From positions 1,597,214-1,661,213 of the forward strand of contig JAEVLN010000003.1 of NCBI GenBank assembly GCA_018350325.1: a DNA stretch of 64,000 nt, read 5' to 3'. Origin of the DNA: Globodera rostochiensis. Taxonomy: Eukaryota > Nematoda > Chromadorea > Rhabditida > Heteroderidae. The translations under genes and the position numbers were made by a program. Position 1 is the first letter of the stretch. The number at the start of each line of letters is the position of its first letter. This document shows positions 1 through 11,511 of the stretch, piece by piece. The notes under the pieces were generated by a model that was not told where the DNA came from, did no database searches, and saw only the letters and a list, made by a program, of their open reading frames with translations.

Positions 1-887
1 ATTTCGTAAATTCTCGAATGCTGGTAACTAAAACTTGTGTCTATTTAAAACGCAACTAAACCCACATTAATACACTAATTTGCTTAATTTTCATTAAGAA
101 AAAAAGCTACTTTTGTAAAAATTAAAAAAGATGGAATTTGATATCGAAAAAAATGCACAGTTTCTTGGATAAAAAGTGCAGGTCACAAATGTGAACGCTG
201 CCGGTTTTCGACTCGAACACCGGTCAAAGCCGTAGCTGCGCGACTCGTTTGACCGGAACAGCAAAATTTGCAATTTTGAGGCCAAAAATGGGACATAAAA
301 AGAACGTCCGGATTTGGACATGCCATCAGCAGGCTCGTAGCCAGAAAAATCTTTCGTGGAGGGGGGGGGGGTAATCATCCATTTAAAAAAGATCGATTTT
401 AGTGATGTGTATTATACTTTTTTGCATATTTTTAAAAAAGTGTTAGATTTTTTAGGTTTAACTGCAATTTTGTTAAGGAATTTTTAAAATAAATTGTAAG
501 TATTCTGCTAAATCTGGAGGGGGGGGGGGGAAGGCGGTGTCGATAGACGCCCCGAGAAAAGGAGAAAAAAGTCCTCCCCCTATGGTTTCTTCGGTTGGGG
601 GGGGGAATCCCGGACTGGTTAAGGGCATGCCATTAATAAAGTTTGTGAGAGTTGGCGAAATTTGAAAGTCCGTCTAAACTTTTTCTCTTTTTTTTTCTTT
701 GGGATTTTCTTCATTTTACGACGATCGAAATGACCCAAAAGCCCCATTTGTCTAAGTCTCAAATCATCGCCGATTTGGGTCATCTGTCCGCTGGACGGTT
801 TATGTAAGCAGCCGCCTCCCTTCTCCAATTCCATTCGATTTGATTTGTTCATTTTCACCACCCACAAAAGCAAAAAAGAAAAAGTGA
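1..887. other. Non-coding stretch upstream of the collagen gene
   Basis: No convincing gene is seen. The stretch is AT-rich and broken by G-runs at about 361-370, 517-531 and 597-605. It ends at the collagen start codon, so the last few hundred bases should hold that gene's promoter and trans-splice acceptor. I could not single out either site. Confidence 0.5.
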
Positions 888-2534
888 ATGCCCATGACGC
901 CCTCCTCCCCCTCCGCTTTCCCCCTGATCGGCTGTCGCGAGTCAGTCTTCGTCGCCACCGTTCTGTCCACCGTTTGTCTAATGACCACCGTCGTTCTGTT
1001 GCCCATCGCCCATCTGCACACCCAACAACGAATCGCCGCCCTCTTGGCCGATGTCGAGTTGTGCAAGGTCCTAAAAAGTCGTCATTTTGTAAAAGTAGCA
1101 ACTCCATAATTCGTTTTTTTGGATTTCCTTGTCATAAATAAACTAATCGATGTGATAGGAATCTTTCACTATCAGTTGGAAAGTCGGGACATTTGGCGTC
1201 GAGTTCCGAAAAGTTTCGTCTCCGGCGTCAAACGCGAAACGCGCGTCCGACGCGAGGGTTCCCCGGACGCTTTCTCGCGCTATTCCGCTGCCGTCGCTGA
1301 AAGTCAAGCCGCTTGTTGTTCGTGCAGTCAGGGTTAAATAATCAGCGCCTCTTTTTGTCTTTGGAGATTTGAATTTTCTAAAGGCCCCCCCGGCGGTAGA
1401 GGACGACCCGGCATGGACGGGAAGCCGGGCAATGAGGGGGCACTGGGAAAGCCTGGATATCCTGGAAGACCAGGAAAATACCTTCCGGCCCCACCCGCGG
1501 GAGCGGAAAGTTGTCAAAAGGTGAAAAAATCCAAAAAACAAAATTTCTAAAAGGAATTTCATTGGCATTTACATTCAGTGTCCCCAAGGGGCGCCGGGAG
1601 CGCCCGGACTGCCAGGCACCAAAGGGCCGCGGGGGAACATGGGCAAGCCAGGACAAGCCGGAAAGGCGGGAGGTTGCGAGGCGACTACGAAATTTAACAA
1701 ACATTTCGTTAACAGAACACAACAGACCAGGCCCGCCGGGTCCGCCGGGCCCCCGAGGGGAGCCCGGCTTTTCGGGTGAGAAGGGCCCTCCAGGAGACAG
1801 AGGCAAAGTTCTCAATGGAGCGCCGCCAGGACCAACGGGGCCTTCGGGCGCTTTGGGTTAGCTTTTATATAATGGACGGATGGACACTGCCCTTTTTTTT
1901 GAAATGACGCTTTGTAATTGTTAAACTAAATTCAAATTTTTTGAAAAGGTCCGCGGGGACCGCCGGGCGGAAGGGGGCACGATGGAAAGGGCGGGCTGCA
2001 AGGTTTTCGGGGAATGTGCGGTCGGTCAGCTGAAGAGCATCTTTGGTTTAGGTCCGCCCGGGGTTCGTGGTTTGGTGGGAGATCGAGGTTCTGAAGGCAA
2101 CCCGGGACTGCCTGGACCACCAGGTTGTTCAACAACGATAGAAGCATTTGAAAACGGATAAATAAACAAATTTAGGGACACCTGGGGAGCCTGGATCGCC
2201 TGGGTCTTGCCAACATTGTCAAGGAGGTTGTGTGAATGGGGAAGAAGTGTTTCAAAATGCAATTTGTTCAGGCGCAAATGCCGGAGTCCTTCTGCCGGCC
2301 CCTCCCCCTCAGTCCGTCCCCCGACCTCCGTCTCCTCCGGCGACTCCGGTCCCCGCGCCGCCTCCCCAATACGAAGCGTTCAAGCCGTTGCCCGACAACA
2401 GCCACCAGTCAAATTACGCAGGTGAACGGGCGGACGAGCGGGAGTTGACGTCGCATGAGTTGGCCGAGGCGGCAGCAATTTCGGCGGAGGAGCAACGACA
2501 GCCGAACGGACAGAAGCAGCAGGTGAAGCAATGA
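888..2534 (+). CDS. Nematode cuticle collagen, 8 exons, 392 aa
   Basis: Structural collagen of the cuticle, secreted by the hypodermis. Exons 888-1067, 1176-1332, 1384-1520, 1579-1672, 1731-1856, 1949-2002, 2052-2123 and 2176-2534 join in phase with GT-AG introns. The order is that of nematode cuticle collagens: an N-terminal hydrophobic segment (SVFVATVLSTVCLMTTVVLL, about residues 19-38), an Arg-rich stretch with a likely subtilisin-type site (RETRVRRE), a Cys cluster (CCSCSQ), interrupted Gly-X-Y blocks with a break around CQKCPQG, a C-terminal Cys group (CQHCQGGC), and a non-collagenous Pro/Gln/Glu-rich tail. Most collagen exons split a Gly codon after its first base, so they can be skipped or duplicated without frame change. 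ATG 894 in the same frame is an alternative start. Family certain; orthology to a named Caenorhabditis collagen not attempted. Confidence 0.95.
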
Positions 2535-4244
2535 CTGTAAACAGAATGGAAAAGGCAACAACAACAGGCACACGCGCCAAGTGCTTTGCCGGAGGAGGAA
2601 CGCGAGGGGCGCGGGGCGTTCGCAACAGCGGCGGGGACGGCTTATGGACAGAGAGGCGAGCCGAAACGTCAGCAGCAGCAGCCGCAGCAGCAGAAGGAGT
2701 ACCTGTGGATCAACTGAAACGAGAACGGCCTGACGGACAGAAGAGGACGCGGGCGGAAAGCTTTGCGACCCCCGGACTGTTTCGAACTGAATTCTGGGAA
2801 TTTAGAAAATTTGAACTTGGGCCTTGTTTTTTTTTACTGAATTGGGAAGCCCACAATTCATTCTTCCGTCCGTCGGTAAAAGAAAGATGTCCAAGAAAAG
2901 AGGATGAAGCTTTGCGGGAGTTCGTTGCCTTGGACGCACTTTAACAATGTGAAAGTGTCGCCACGATATTCCATTGCGATTTAAACTCACTTTTCGTTTA
3001 CCCCCCCCCCCCCCCCCAATTGGTCGACTTTTACACCCCCCCCCCCAATTGGTCGACTTTTACACCCCCCCCCCCAAATTGCCCCCCCCATTTCCTTCAA
3101 CGAGTACCTCCCCAATTCCGCTTCTTTTTCTGTTGCTGAACACTCCATCCATCACAAAATTTAACCCGAAATAACTCCGAACTCGATCACCAACTTCGCA
3201 TCATCGGACTTCATCCGAGGCGCTCCGCCATTGCGTCTCCTCCTCTCCTCCGTCATCAATCACTCCGCGTCACCACTCCGTTCATCATTTCCAACGCATT
3301 TATCACCGTATTCGACTTAATTCTCCCGATCATAAGATTACAAAATTGTTGAGAGAGATCAAAAAGATGAGAGCAAATATAAGTAGCGCAAAGTAATCAG
3401 CTCCCCTCCCCCGAGGGGGCATTCACCCGAAAAAAGCAATTGGACATTGTCGGACATACCAATTAACACGCTGAAGGCATTCAGTTGATTTGTGAGCGGA
3501 GAGACGACCGCCGGTGGAACCGATCGCCATTTGAAGAGGGCGAAAGTCACTGAAAGTGAATTTATTCAGTTTTACGCATTTTTCCAGAATTTAAGCTTGT
3601 TTTGGCTGGACAATTGGCATCTCAAAAATTAGTCATAATTAACACGTAAGGACATTTGATCAAAATTACCTTTCGGCATTGACATCATCGCTTTTTGCTT
3701 TTTTAATTTGCGCCCCTTAGGGGAAGATTAGTCACTGTTCGTTCTTCACCTTTCGTCGATGAACTCCCCCCCCCCTCTCCCCCCGTTCATCCGCCATCAA
3801 TCACCCCCACCCCCATAAATAGTCGCCGCCGGGTTCGACTTCGACCGCCCATTTCCGACTCTTTCTTCCCCCCCCCCCATAGTCCATTCTCTTTTAACAC
3901 CTTCACTATAACCTCCTATTTAATGCGATTTCCCCCCAAGGGACATTCATTCATTCCCACCATTATGAGAATGATCCCCCCCCCCCCCCCCCAACTCCGT
4001 TCGTCCTCCCCCGAAGGCTCGTTTTTGGTCGTTTGTCAACGAACTCTCTCCCCCCTCCCCTCCTTTTATTTTCCCCGCCCCTTTTCACATTCATTTTGGG
4101 AGAATTTTTTTTTTGCGATGGAAAAGCACTGAACGTGATAAATCACACTGCGCGAATTCTCCAAACAAAAATTCAATTCGTCCAATTTTTCTGATCGTTT
4201 AACAGAATTTCTAAAATTCAATCGAAACGACCGCTTAAGACAAA
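2535..4244. other. Intergenic region with poly-C runs
   Basis: No gene is supported. Around 3001-3085 two copies of AATTGGTCGACTTTTACA are separated by C-runs of 11-17 nt. More C-runs occur at about 3768, 3870 and 3977. Short ORFs here (for example 2531-2944 and 3923-4132) lack family features and look like chance. Confidence 0.6.
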
Positions 4245-6866
4245 ATGCTTTCTGCGAAGCTGTCACCCCCAGAAAATGGTCCGTTGGCATCCCGGACGCG
4301 CTTTATGCTTTTGGTGTTGGTGGTGCTGTGCCTGATGATCAATTGGGCCAACATTCTCACGTTCAACTTCACAGTGGTTAGGCTTTTGTGTCCTCCAACT
4401 GAAACCCAAAACCAAATTGATAGATTTGCATGCGACCCCGCGGCAACCAAAGCGAAGGTCATCACGACCAACATGCATCAACATCAGCGAACAGCTCGAC
4501 GACCGCCAGTCCGTCCACCAATGGCGCATTGACCCACGAATTCACCAATAACGAAAAGGTTGGCGCGAAGGAAGTGCCATTTTCAGCGGGACTTGTTTAG
4601 AGTCAGGCGATGGCCGTCGTCGCGGCGGGCGCTTTGGTGTCCAACATTCCGATCATCACTTTGATCAATTGGTACGGGCCGCGCTATCTGTTCACCGTCG
4701 TCGGACTGTTCGGTGCTGCTGCCACTGCGTTCATTCCTTACGCTATGCAACTTGGCTGGGGATGGTAATGTAAATAAACACAAGTGTCGATAAACAAAGA
4801 CGTTTTGAGGTTCCTCGGTGTTCGAGTGTTGCAGGGAATGGCATTTGCCGGAGACATGGCCACCTTTGGCCACTTCGTCACGTACTGGACATACCACAAG
4901 CAGTACGCCTTCTTCACCGCTACTTTGTGCGTGTACGTTCAGCTGGCGCCCATCCTCACTAATCCGGTGTCCGGTTAGAACAGAATGCCATTCAACGCCA
5001 ATTTTGAATTAAAACGCAGGAATTCTTTGTGAGTCTTCCGTCGGTTGGCCCGGGGTTTACTATTTCCATGCCATCGTTTCCGCCGTTCTGTTCGTCCTGT
5101 TCTTCTTCTGCTACCGCAACGACCCCAACAAACATCCGTTCGTCAACGACGCGGAAAAGGAGAAAATTGCCCGGGGCCGCGACTCGCAGAACGCAAAGGC
5201 ACAAATGCACGTGCCGTACAAGTACAGTACGAAACGCTCCATCACACCGTAACCCACCCAATTGGCCAGGGAAATTTTCTGTTCGCCCGCGGTTTGGGCC
5301 GTGTTCTTTGGCGGCGTCGGAAACTTCACGGGCATCAACTTGCTCTACCAGTTCACGCCCACTTACCTCTACAAGGTCAAACCTTTTAATAACAAAGGGA
5401 CAAACACTTTTCAGCATGCCAAACTTTTTTCAAATTTTTAATTTTTGTTTAAAATGCTCAAACGAAAAGGTTGTTGTTGAGCGTGATCACTTATTATTGT
5501 GTGTTCATTTCCCTTTCCCTTTGTCCCCCAACTCTCTCCCACCCAAACTGGTTCCCCTCCCCCTGCCGCCCTCCCCCTCCCCTCCCCCTCCCCCTCCCCC
5601 TCCCCCTCCCCTCCCCCTCCCCCCCCCCCTCCCCCTCCCCCTCCCCCTCCCCTCCCCCTCCCCCCCCCCTCCCCCTCCCCCTCCCCCTCCCCTCTCCCGT
5701 CCTCCCCCTCCCCCTCCCCTCTCCCGTCCTCCATCATCTCTTCTCTTTTCTTCTCCTCTCTTCTCCTCTCCTCTCCTCGTACGTTCATTATCGCTCATTG
5801 GGGCCAAAAAAGAAAAACGATGGCAATGGGGAGGAGGAGCAGCCCCTCCGGCGTGTTTTAAGTTCGATTAAAGCGATGAATTATGAAATGTGGGAAGGAA
5901 AATCAGCGGTGGGCCGGTCGGAATGAAGGAAAGAAATAGAAAAACCAAAAATTGGGGGATTAATTGAATTAGGCAATTAGCCTAGGCCAGTAGATGAACT
6001 CGTTAAAATTCAGGTGCAAGGCTTTGAAGTGATCAAAACCGGGTTTATGGCCGCCCTACCGCCTCTTGGGCAGGCTCTGATGAAGGAATGTGCCGGTCTG
6101 ATCAATGATCGGATCCCGGCGCGGATAATGAGCGAGACCACCAAGACCAAAGTGTTCAATTCCATCGCCTTCCTGAGCATGTCTACCATAATTGTGGCCG
6201 TGTCTTTTGTGCCGTCCGGCCATGGCAACCTTGCACTGTTTTTGCTCACCTTTTCGGCATTCACTCTCGGCTTTAACGTTGGCGGCTTCTACAAGAGCGG
6301 TAGGAGTCTGAAAATTTAAATTTGAAAGAAAATCGACGAAATATATTGGAGAATGCCATGCCAACCTTCCAGTTCAGGTTCCATGATCGCTGGTCCCTAC
6401 TCCCCATTTGTCATGGGCCAAATCTCCACCGCGATGACCGTCACAATGTTTGCTGATGGCCAACCCGCCGGCGCCCCACTCAATCGATTTGTTTAGGCTG
6501 ACCGTGCCGGTGATCGTCAACCCGTTAACGCCGAACAACACCCGCGAAGAATGGGCATTGGCCTTCTACGTAAATGCGGCCATTATCGTCGCCTGTAACA
6601 TTTTCTACGTTTGCTTCGCCAGCGCAGAGATTCAGCCATGGGCGACCGTTGAGGCAATAATGAGGCGAAATTTAAAAATACAAAATTTAAATTTAAATTT
6701 GAAGAATTATAACGAACGAATGGCAAAGAAGCAGAAACCGCCGAACGGAGGGACCGCCGCGAGGGTTTACGCCGTCGCAAACGGCGTGAGCGCAGCGGAC
6801 ACGGAAATGGACACCGCGGCGGGAAAGGGGCGGCTGGGCTCCGAGGCACCGGTGTTAGCCGCGTAA
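4245..6866 (+). CDS. Major facilitator (SLC17-like) transporter, 9 exons, 542 aa
   Basis: Predicted multi-pass membrane transporter of the anion:cation symporter branch (SLC17 type: phosphate, sialate or glutamate-type anions); the substrate cannot be read from sequence. Exons 4245-4376, 4424-4558, 4601-4764, 4810-4973, 5020-5221, 5270-5375, 6014-6299, 6378-6447 and 6497-6866 all keep phase. Visible family features are TM1 followed by a glycosylatable loop (NFTVICM), the loop motif INWYGPRYLF after TM2/3, VLQGMAFAGDMATFG in TM4, a cytoplasmic charged loop with HPFVNDAEKEKIARG, FTGINLLYQFTPTYLYK in TM7, and GPYSPFVMGQ near TM11. The joined ORF has a TAA at 5248-5250 if the 48-nt intron 5222-5269 is not removed; its splicing restores VPYKEIFCSPAVW. 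Intron 6 (5376-6013) carries a long pyrimidine tract. The C-terminal tail is polar and poorly conserved. Confidence 0.9.
5525..5780 (+). repeat. C/T-only low-complexity tract in transporter intron 6
   Basis: Units of CCCCTCCCC and then TTCTCCTCTC make an almost pure pyrimidine strand of about 250 nt inside intron 5376-6013. The long Pro/Ser and Gly/Arg ORFs of all six frames here are artefacts of this composition. Confidence 0.9.
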
Positions 6867-6918
6867 AGCATTCCCCGATCAGTCGCGATCAAAGACCAAA
6901 GGCCGATCGAACGAGCAA

Positions 6919-6924
6919 AATAAA
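6919..6924 (+). terminator. Poly(A) signal of the transporter gene
   Basis: AATAAA lies 53 nt after the TAA stop of the MFS gene, a normal nematode distance. Cleavage site not identified. Confidence 0.6.
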
Positions 6925-7790
6925 TACCTCTCATCTAGTCCGTGTCCGTCCGTTTCCGTCCGTCCAGTCCATCAGAAACCATCGGATTATTAATTTGTAT
7001 CATTTTGACGCTGTTTTGCAACAAACCTTTTAGCATATGAATTGAAAATCTGACACCGAATTCCTTTCATTCCCACAATTTGATTATTTCATCCAATTTA
7101 AGCAATTTTTTCCTTTCTTTTTGTTGTGCGATTGTTTACCGTTCAGTCTCTAATTTGGAGACGAATTCGTTATAATTGTTTTTGATTAATTCAATTTAAA
7201 AAAGCCTTTTAAATAAATAAATTATTGAATTGTCTGCTGTCATTCATTCATTGCCTTCAAACACTTCGCCTTTTGCTTTTGGACGGCGCTCAGCCGTCCC
7301 TTTTGCCCGCGGCCGTCCCATTAAACTCTTCGTGTTCAAAAAGGTGCTTATGTTTTGCGTAAAATACTCGCGGGTCGCTCGGAAATCCGCAACGAAGCGC
7401 AAAAGTAATTGTTGTGGAGATGCAACCGCCAACTCGCCAAATGTACCTTTTTAAGGGTATTTGAGAAAGGAAAGAATTCCGTAATTTCCCCCCCCCCCTC
7501 CCCCCGGAAGCCCCCCCCCGGAGGCCCCCCCCCCGGAGGGCACCCCCCCACCGCCCTCACCCCGGAGGCCCCCTCCCGGAGGGCCCCCCCGGAGGCCCCC
7601 CCCGGAGGGCCCCCCCGGAGGGCACCCCCCACCGCCCTCACCCCGGAGGCCCCCCCCGGAGGGCCCCCCCGGAGGCCCCCCCCGGAGGGCCCCCCCGGAG
7701 GGCACCCCCCACCGCCCTCACCCCGGAGGCCCCCCCCCCGGAGGGCCCAACCTCAAAAAGAATAGACTTGACTCTTTGGACATAAACGGA
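6925..7790. other. 3' region between transporter and Cys-rich gene
   Basis: AT-rich 3' flank to about 7230, then sequence that may include the last exon of the minus-strand Cys-rich gene, then the G/C-rich minisatellite at 7488-7745. No exon could be proved. Confidence 0.4.
7488..7745. repeat. GGAGG-C(n) minisatellite, about 250 bp
   Basis: Repeats of GGAGGCCCCCCCC and GGAGGGCCCCCCC, with CACCGCCCTCACCCC appearing three times at about 66-67 bp spacing, giving a higher-order unit. It lies downstream of the donor of exon 3 of the minus-strand gene at 7792-8319, so it is probably intronic there. Confidence 0.85.
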
Positions 7791-7791
7791 C

Positions 7792-8319
7792 CAGTCTCTG
7801 CGTCGTCTCTCCAAGTTGTACGTGTGATAGGCACTGCAGATGTGGTTGTTCGACGGTTCCTTGCGTAAAACGGTCGTTTCGTCCGCTTCCTCACAGTTTA
7901 GGCGACAATAAACGCGCGTTTGGTTTGTCTGAACACCGACGGAATGCGCACATTGGACAGGACACAGTCGGACGAACCGTGTCAATTTCATCAAAACAGC
8001 CCGGGTTCAGCTCGGACACGCGGCCCTCCTCCCTCAACGAACAGCGGGAAATGTTCAGGCCGTGGTTGGCACATTCCAATTGGCGGTTGCCTGCAAATCA
8101 GACTGAAGATTCGCCCGATGCTACTCGAACCCACCACCCTGGCACCCTGGGGCATGCCATGGGCAGCTTTACCCACTAAACCACGGCTTCTCACCGCCAC
8201 TCACTCCAGTAATAAGACGGCCTTCGCTGCTGTTTGTGGCCCAATTTGGCCTCAATGAACTGCAGCGGGATACAAATGACGGTTAGAACGAACAAAGACA
8301 AATTAAGAGATGGAAGCAT
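7792..8319 (-). CDS. Small secreted Cys-rich protein, 5' part (3 exons found), family not recognised
   Basis: Three exons on the minus strand join in phase: 8319-8205, 8090-7978 and 7928-7792. Exon 1 starts with a clear signal peptide (MLPSLNLSLFVLTVICIP, cleavage probably after FIEA). The mature part has evenly spaced cysteines (ECANHGLNISRCS, ELNPGCFDEID, VYCRLNCEEAD, NNHICSAYHTYN), two N-glycosylation sites and a basic run ERRRRDW. Donors are TGGA|gtgagt and ACG|gttcgt; acceptors are tttgcag and gttcag. Exon 3 is placed to end at 7792 with donor gtccgt, after which the C-rich minisatellite begins. The last exon and stop were not found, so the protein is incomplete here. Four or more disulfides are likely. 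I do not recognise the family; function unknown. Confidence 0.6.
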
Positions 8320-9047
8320 TGGGCGGTTTGGGGATTTGCGGGGGGAATTGGGGGGGGGGGTACCAGCGGCAGATATTATTATTATTGGGAGGGAGAAGCC
8401 AAAACTGGTTCCTGCAAAAATCTTGATGAGCGATGAGCTCAAAAAGCTCGTTCCGTGCCCGGAGAAATTACGCATTTTAAGCAAAACAAAAAAATGGGAA
8501 TTTGAAATTTTGCGAGTTGACTCATCGCAACAACAGCAACAGAACATTTCATCGTCTTCATTCTTTCGTCAGCCACCGCCGCCATTCTTTACCCCAACTC
8601 CGCGACATTGACCCCCCCCCCCAGCGTTGTCCATTCCCTATTCCTCCTCCAAGGTCAGCCCCACGAAGACGACCCCCGCCGTCCGCCCCCTCTCAATCCA
8701 ATCCATCCGCGAGTCGAGTCCACCCCCCCCCCCCCCATTTCTTCCCCCCCCCCTATCCGCCCGCACGCCCTGACCGCCGCAATTGGCACTTCAACACGTC
8801 AAAATCGCACTTTTGGGGTTTATTATACACACTGACAATGGAAGGGATTCAGAAACACCTCAAAAGACGCTTTTTGAAATCAAAAACCATTTCTTCACTT
8901 CTAATTTGCAATATCTGTAACTTTCCATCTTTGCAATGCTTTTAATTCATATTGGCATTTTGTTGGTTACATTTGACAACAATTACGAAGAGAACGGTTG
9001 GTGAAAGTTATTGCGCGAATGGCGTGAAGGATGGGAATGAATGGGGA

Positions 9048-9220
9048 AAATAGGGGGGGGGCATTTGTGGGGGGGGGGGCATTTGTGAGGGGGGGGGGCA
9101 TTTGTGGGGGGGGGGCATTTGTGAGGGGGGGGGGCATTTGTGGGGGGGGGCATTTGTGAGGGGGGGGGGGGCGTTTGTGGGGGGGGGGGGGAGCTTTGTG
9201 TGGGGAGGGGGGGGGGGTAT
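9048..9220. repeat. GCATTTGTG + G(n) minisatellite
   Basis: About seven copies of GCATTTGTG or GCATTTGTGAG separated by runs of 8-13 G, period roughly 18-24 bp. All six frames stay open as Pro or Gly-rich ORFs, which are not taken as genes. Confidence 0.9.
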
Positions 9221-10537
9221 AATAGCGGAGGTGCAAAAAGTGATCGGACGGACGCGCAATGGAATAGTGGCGGATGGAAAGCGCAAAACATTGTTGCCAC
9301 CAGCGAATGAAAACAATTTGTGGGGCATTTTGTTTTGGCAAATTTCTTTAAATTTATTAAACCTTTTATGTTAAGGACATGCCATTTTATGGAGTCGGAG
9401 TTTACAACTTTGGGTGTTCAAATGTCTTCAATTTTTTAACCAAATTTGTGCCCCCTCCGGCGAATGCTTTTGTTGTTCCCTTCACCGACCGTTGGCAGTA
9501 AATGGACGGAGGGAGTTACGTGGAGACAATCGTTCTCCTTAAGGGCTTTCGACGACTGACCTTGCCCCCCCCCCTCCCCCTACCCCCCCCCCCCAAGCGC
9601 TCCCCCCCCCAATCCCCCCCCCCCTCCCCCTAACCCCCCCCCCCCAACCCCAATCCCTCCCTCCCTCCGTTCCCCAAATCGATCTCCAATAAACTCCAAT
9701 CCGCCCACCCAAACAATACATTCACTCGAACAAATTGTTAAATTCTCCTTCATTTAAACTGCCCTAAATTCAACTCGCGCTGTCGCCGGCTTTGCAGCCG
9801 ACAGTCCGCAGGCCAACGCTTTCCGGTTTGCGTTGCCCGCCCGACTCAGTTCACTGATCACCGACCGGACACTTCCAGTTCCGTTCCAACCCATCTCCAC
9901 CTGAACCGGCTCAATATTCCAACTGCTTTCTTCCCCCCCCCCCCCAATGTCCCATCTTTCTCTGTCCGATCCCAATTAATCCCTGATCCTATCGTTTCCC
10001 CCCCCAACCCAATCGTGGTTGGCTTCTCCCAATGCTGTGCAAACACCAAATACTGATTGAGCAGCCCTAAATCTTCTGTTCGTCAAGCTGACCAACCACA
10101 AATCCGTCCGTCCAAGCCAACCAGTCCAAGCGCAGTCCGTCCACCTCAGCAGCAAAAGAATCCCCCCACCAGTCCCTAACCAATTTTAAGGCGGGAAAAA
10201 ATGTTTCTGCACTTTCGTAGTCATTCATTTACCGGCGAAGAACGGTCGTCGCCTCCCAACCCCAACTCCAGCAGAAGTGACCGATGGTCGGGGCCTTTCG
10301 GTCAAACAGACTTTATTTATTCTCTTCCATTTGCTCTCCCCGATCACTCACCCGACCGATCGATCCCTCCACAAATTGCCTCTTTGGCCTCTTCAACCAT
10401 TTCCATTGTCCCAAGGGAAAGACTCCGACACTCTTACGCACCAACGGGTAAAGCGCTGAAATTTGTCTCCCGCCGACCCATCCGCAGACCATTGTCCGAA
10501 TCGCATTGAGAGGCAGGCGAAAGGTGAAATCGGAGGT

Positions 10538-10597
10538 GAGGGGGGGGGGAGGGGGGGGGGGGGGGGGGAGGGGGGGGGGGAGGGGGGGGGGGGGAGA
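10538..10597. repeat. Poly-G tract
   Basis: About 55 nt of G interrupted only by single A residues. The length is likely to be unstable or unreliable in the assembly. Confidence 0.85.
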
Positions 10598-10941
10598 TCA
10601 TCCCATCCAGCCCCCAAACCTCCCCCCCCCCCTCCCATCTCTTCCACTGGTCAGACGGATGAGCGCATTTTCTTCAATGTCCTCTCCGTGCTTTGTTCTC
10701 TTAGCACCCAAAACAGTCACTTTTGGGACAGATTTGAGCCAATTTGTCGCGCAAAAGTGTAGCCATTATTCAACGGGGGGATAAGACAAACGAACGATTT
10801 GAGGGGGTGGAAGAAGTGAACAAAGCAAAGATCGGTGACGAGGACGGCAGGCGTGAACTTCAAGTTGTAGGCGGCCCAACTAACGACCAATGGACGCGTT
10901 CAAAGCACCGCCCGCACTTCGCTCTCTCCGCTGCGCGACTT

Positions 10942-11153
10942 AAGCAGCTTGGCCAAATAGGCATTTATCCTTCTGATTGGATTTGTTTTTTAAATGCCCT
11001 CCCTGATCCTAAGCAGCTTGGCCAAATTGGCATTTATCCTTCTGATTGGATTTGTTTTTTAAATGCCCTCCCTGATCCTAAGCAGCTTGGCCAAATTGGC
11101 ATTTATCCTTCTGATTGGATTTGTTTTTAAATGCCCTCCCCTGATCCTTGACA
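10942..11153. repeat. 69-bp direct tandem repeat, 3 copies
   Basis: The unit begins AAGCAGCTTGGCCAAATTGG. Starts are at 10942, 11011 and 11080; copies are nearly identical, with small differences such as ATAGG for ATTGG in copy 1 and fewer T in copy 3. Because 69 is divisible by 3, one plus-strand frame stays open and repeats KQLGQIGIYPSDWICFLNA. No start context, splice sites or family support coding. Confidence 0.9.
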
Positions 11154-11511
11154 ATTTCGGAAGGTTTTCGCTTCAGCGAACCAATCAAAAACGATTGATA
11201 AGGAAAGGATGGCAATAAAAGCATTGGACGTTTTACGCAGTCCGATTTATATTTTTCTATGCATTTTGATCGGATTATTTTTTGGGGGGGGGGGAGCGAT
11301 CGCTGTGATAATCCCTCGGGCATTGCCACCCCCCCCCCCGCCATTTGGTGGGATAATGTTTTGCAAATTCGAAAGAACGAATCGAATCGATCACTCGTCC
11401 CCTTCCCCCAAATTCTCTTTCTGATTCATAAAATTCGCCAAAAAGTGTCAGTTTATATTTATAATTCGTTTTCAGTGGCATTTCCACACTTGTGCCTACC
11501 AATTTGGCCTA

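Larger units (their letters stand above)
8320..11511. other. Non-coding region between divergent genes
   Basis: About 3.2 kb separating the minus-strand Cys-rich gene from the plus-strand GAS1-like gene, so it should contain both promoters. It holds many C- or G-runs, the minisatellite at 9048-9220 and the 69-bp triple repeat at 10942-11153. No exon with family support is seen. Confidence 0.55.

Noticed and set aside
619..1107. 162-aa minus-strand ORF
   Set aside because: Antisense to collagen exon 1; no independent features.
1378..1815. 145-aa minus-strand ORF
   Set aside because: Antisense to the Gly-X-Y exons of the collagen.
5471..5926. Long Pro/Ser/Leu and Gly/Arg ORFs
   Set aside because: They arise from the C/T-only tract in the transporter intron; all six frames are open for the same reason.
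8113..8186. tRNA-like or SINE-like sequence on the minus strand (A-box-like TTTAGTGGGTAAAGC and B-box-like GGTGGGTTCGAG)
   Set aside because: The acceptor and T stems do not pair, and the sequence lies in an intron between two phase-consistent exons of the Cys-rich gene. Downstream sequence that first looked like a SINE body is coding.
10744..11130. 128-aa ORF as a gene
   Set aside because: Its second half is just the 69-bp tandem repeat and no exon signals or family support exist.
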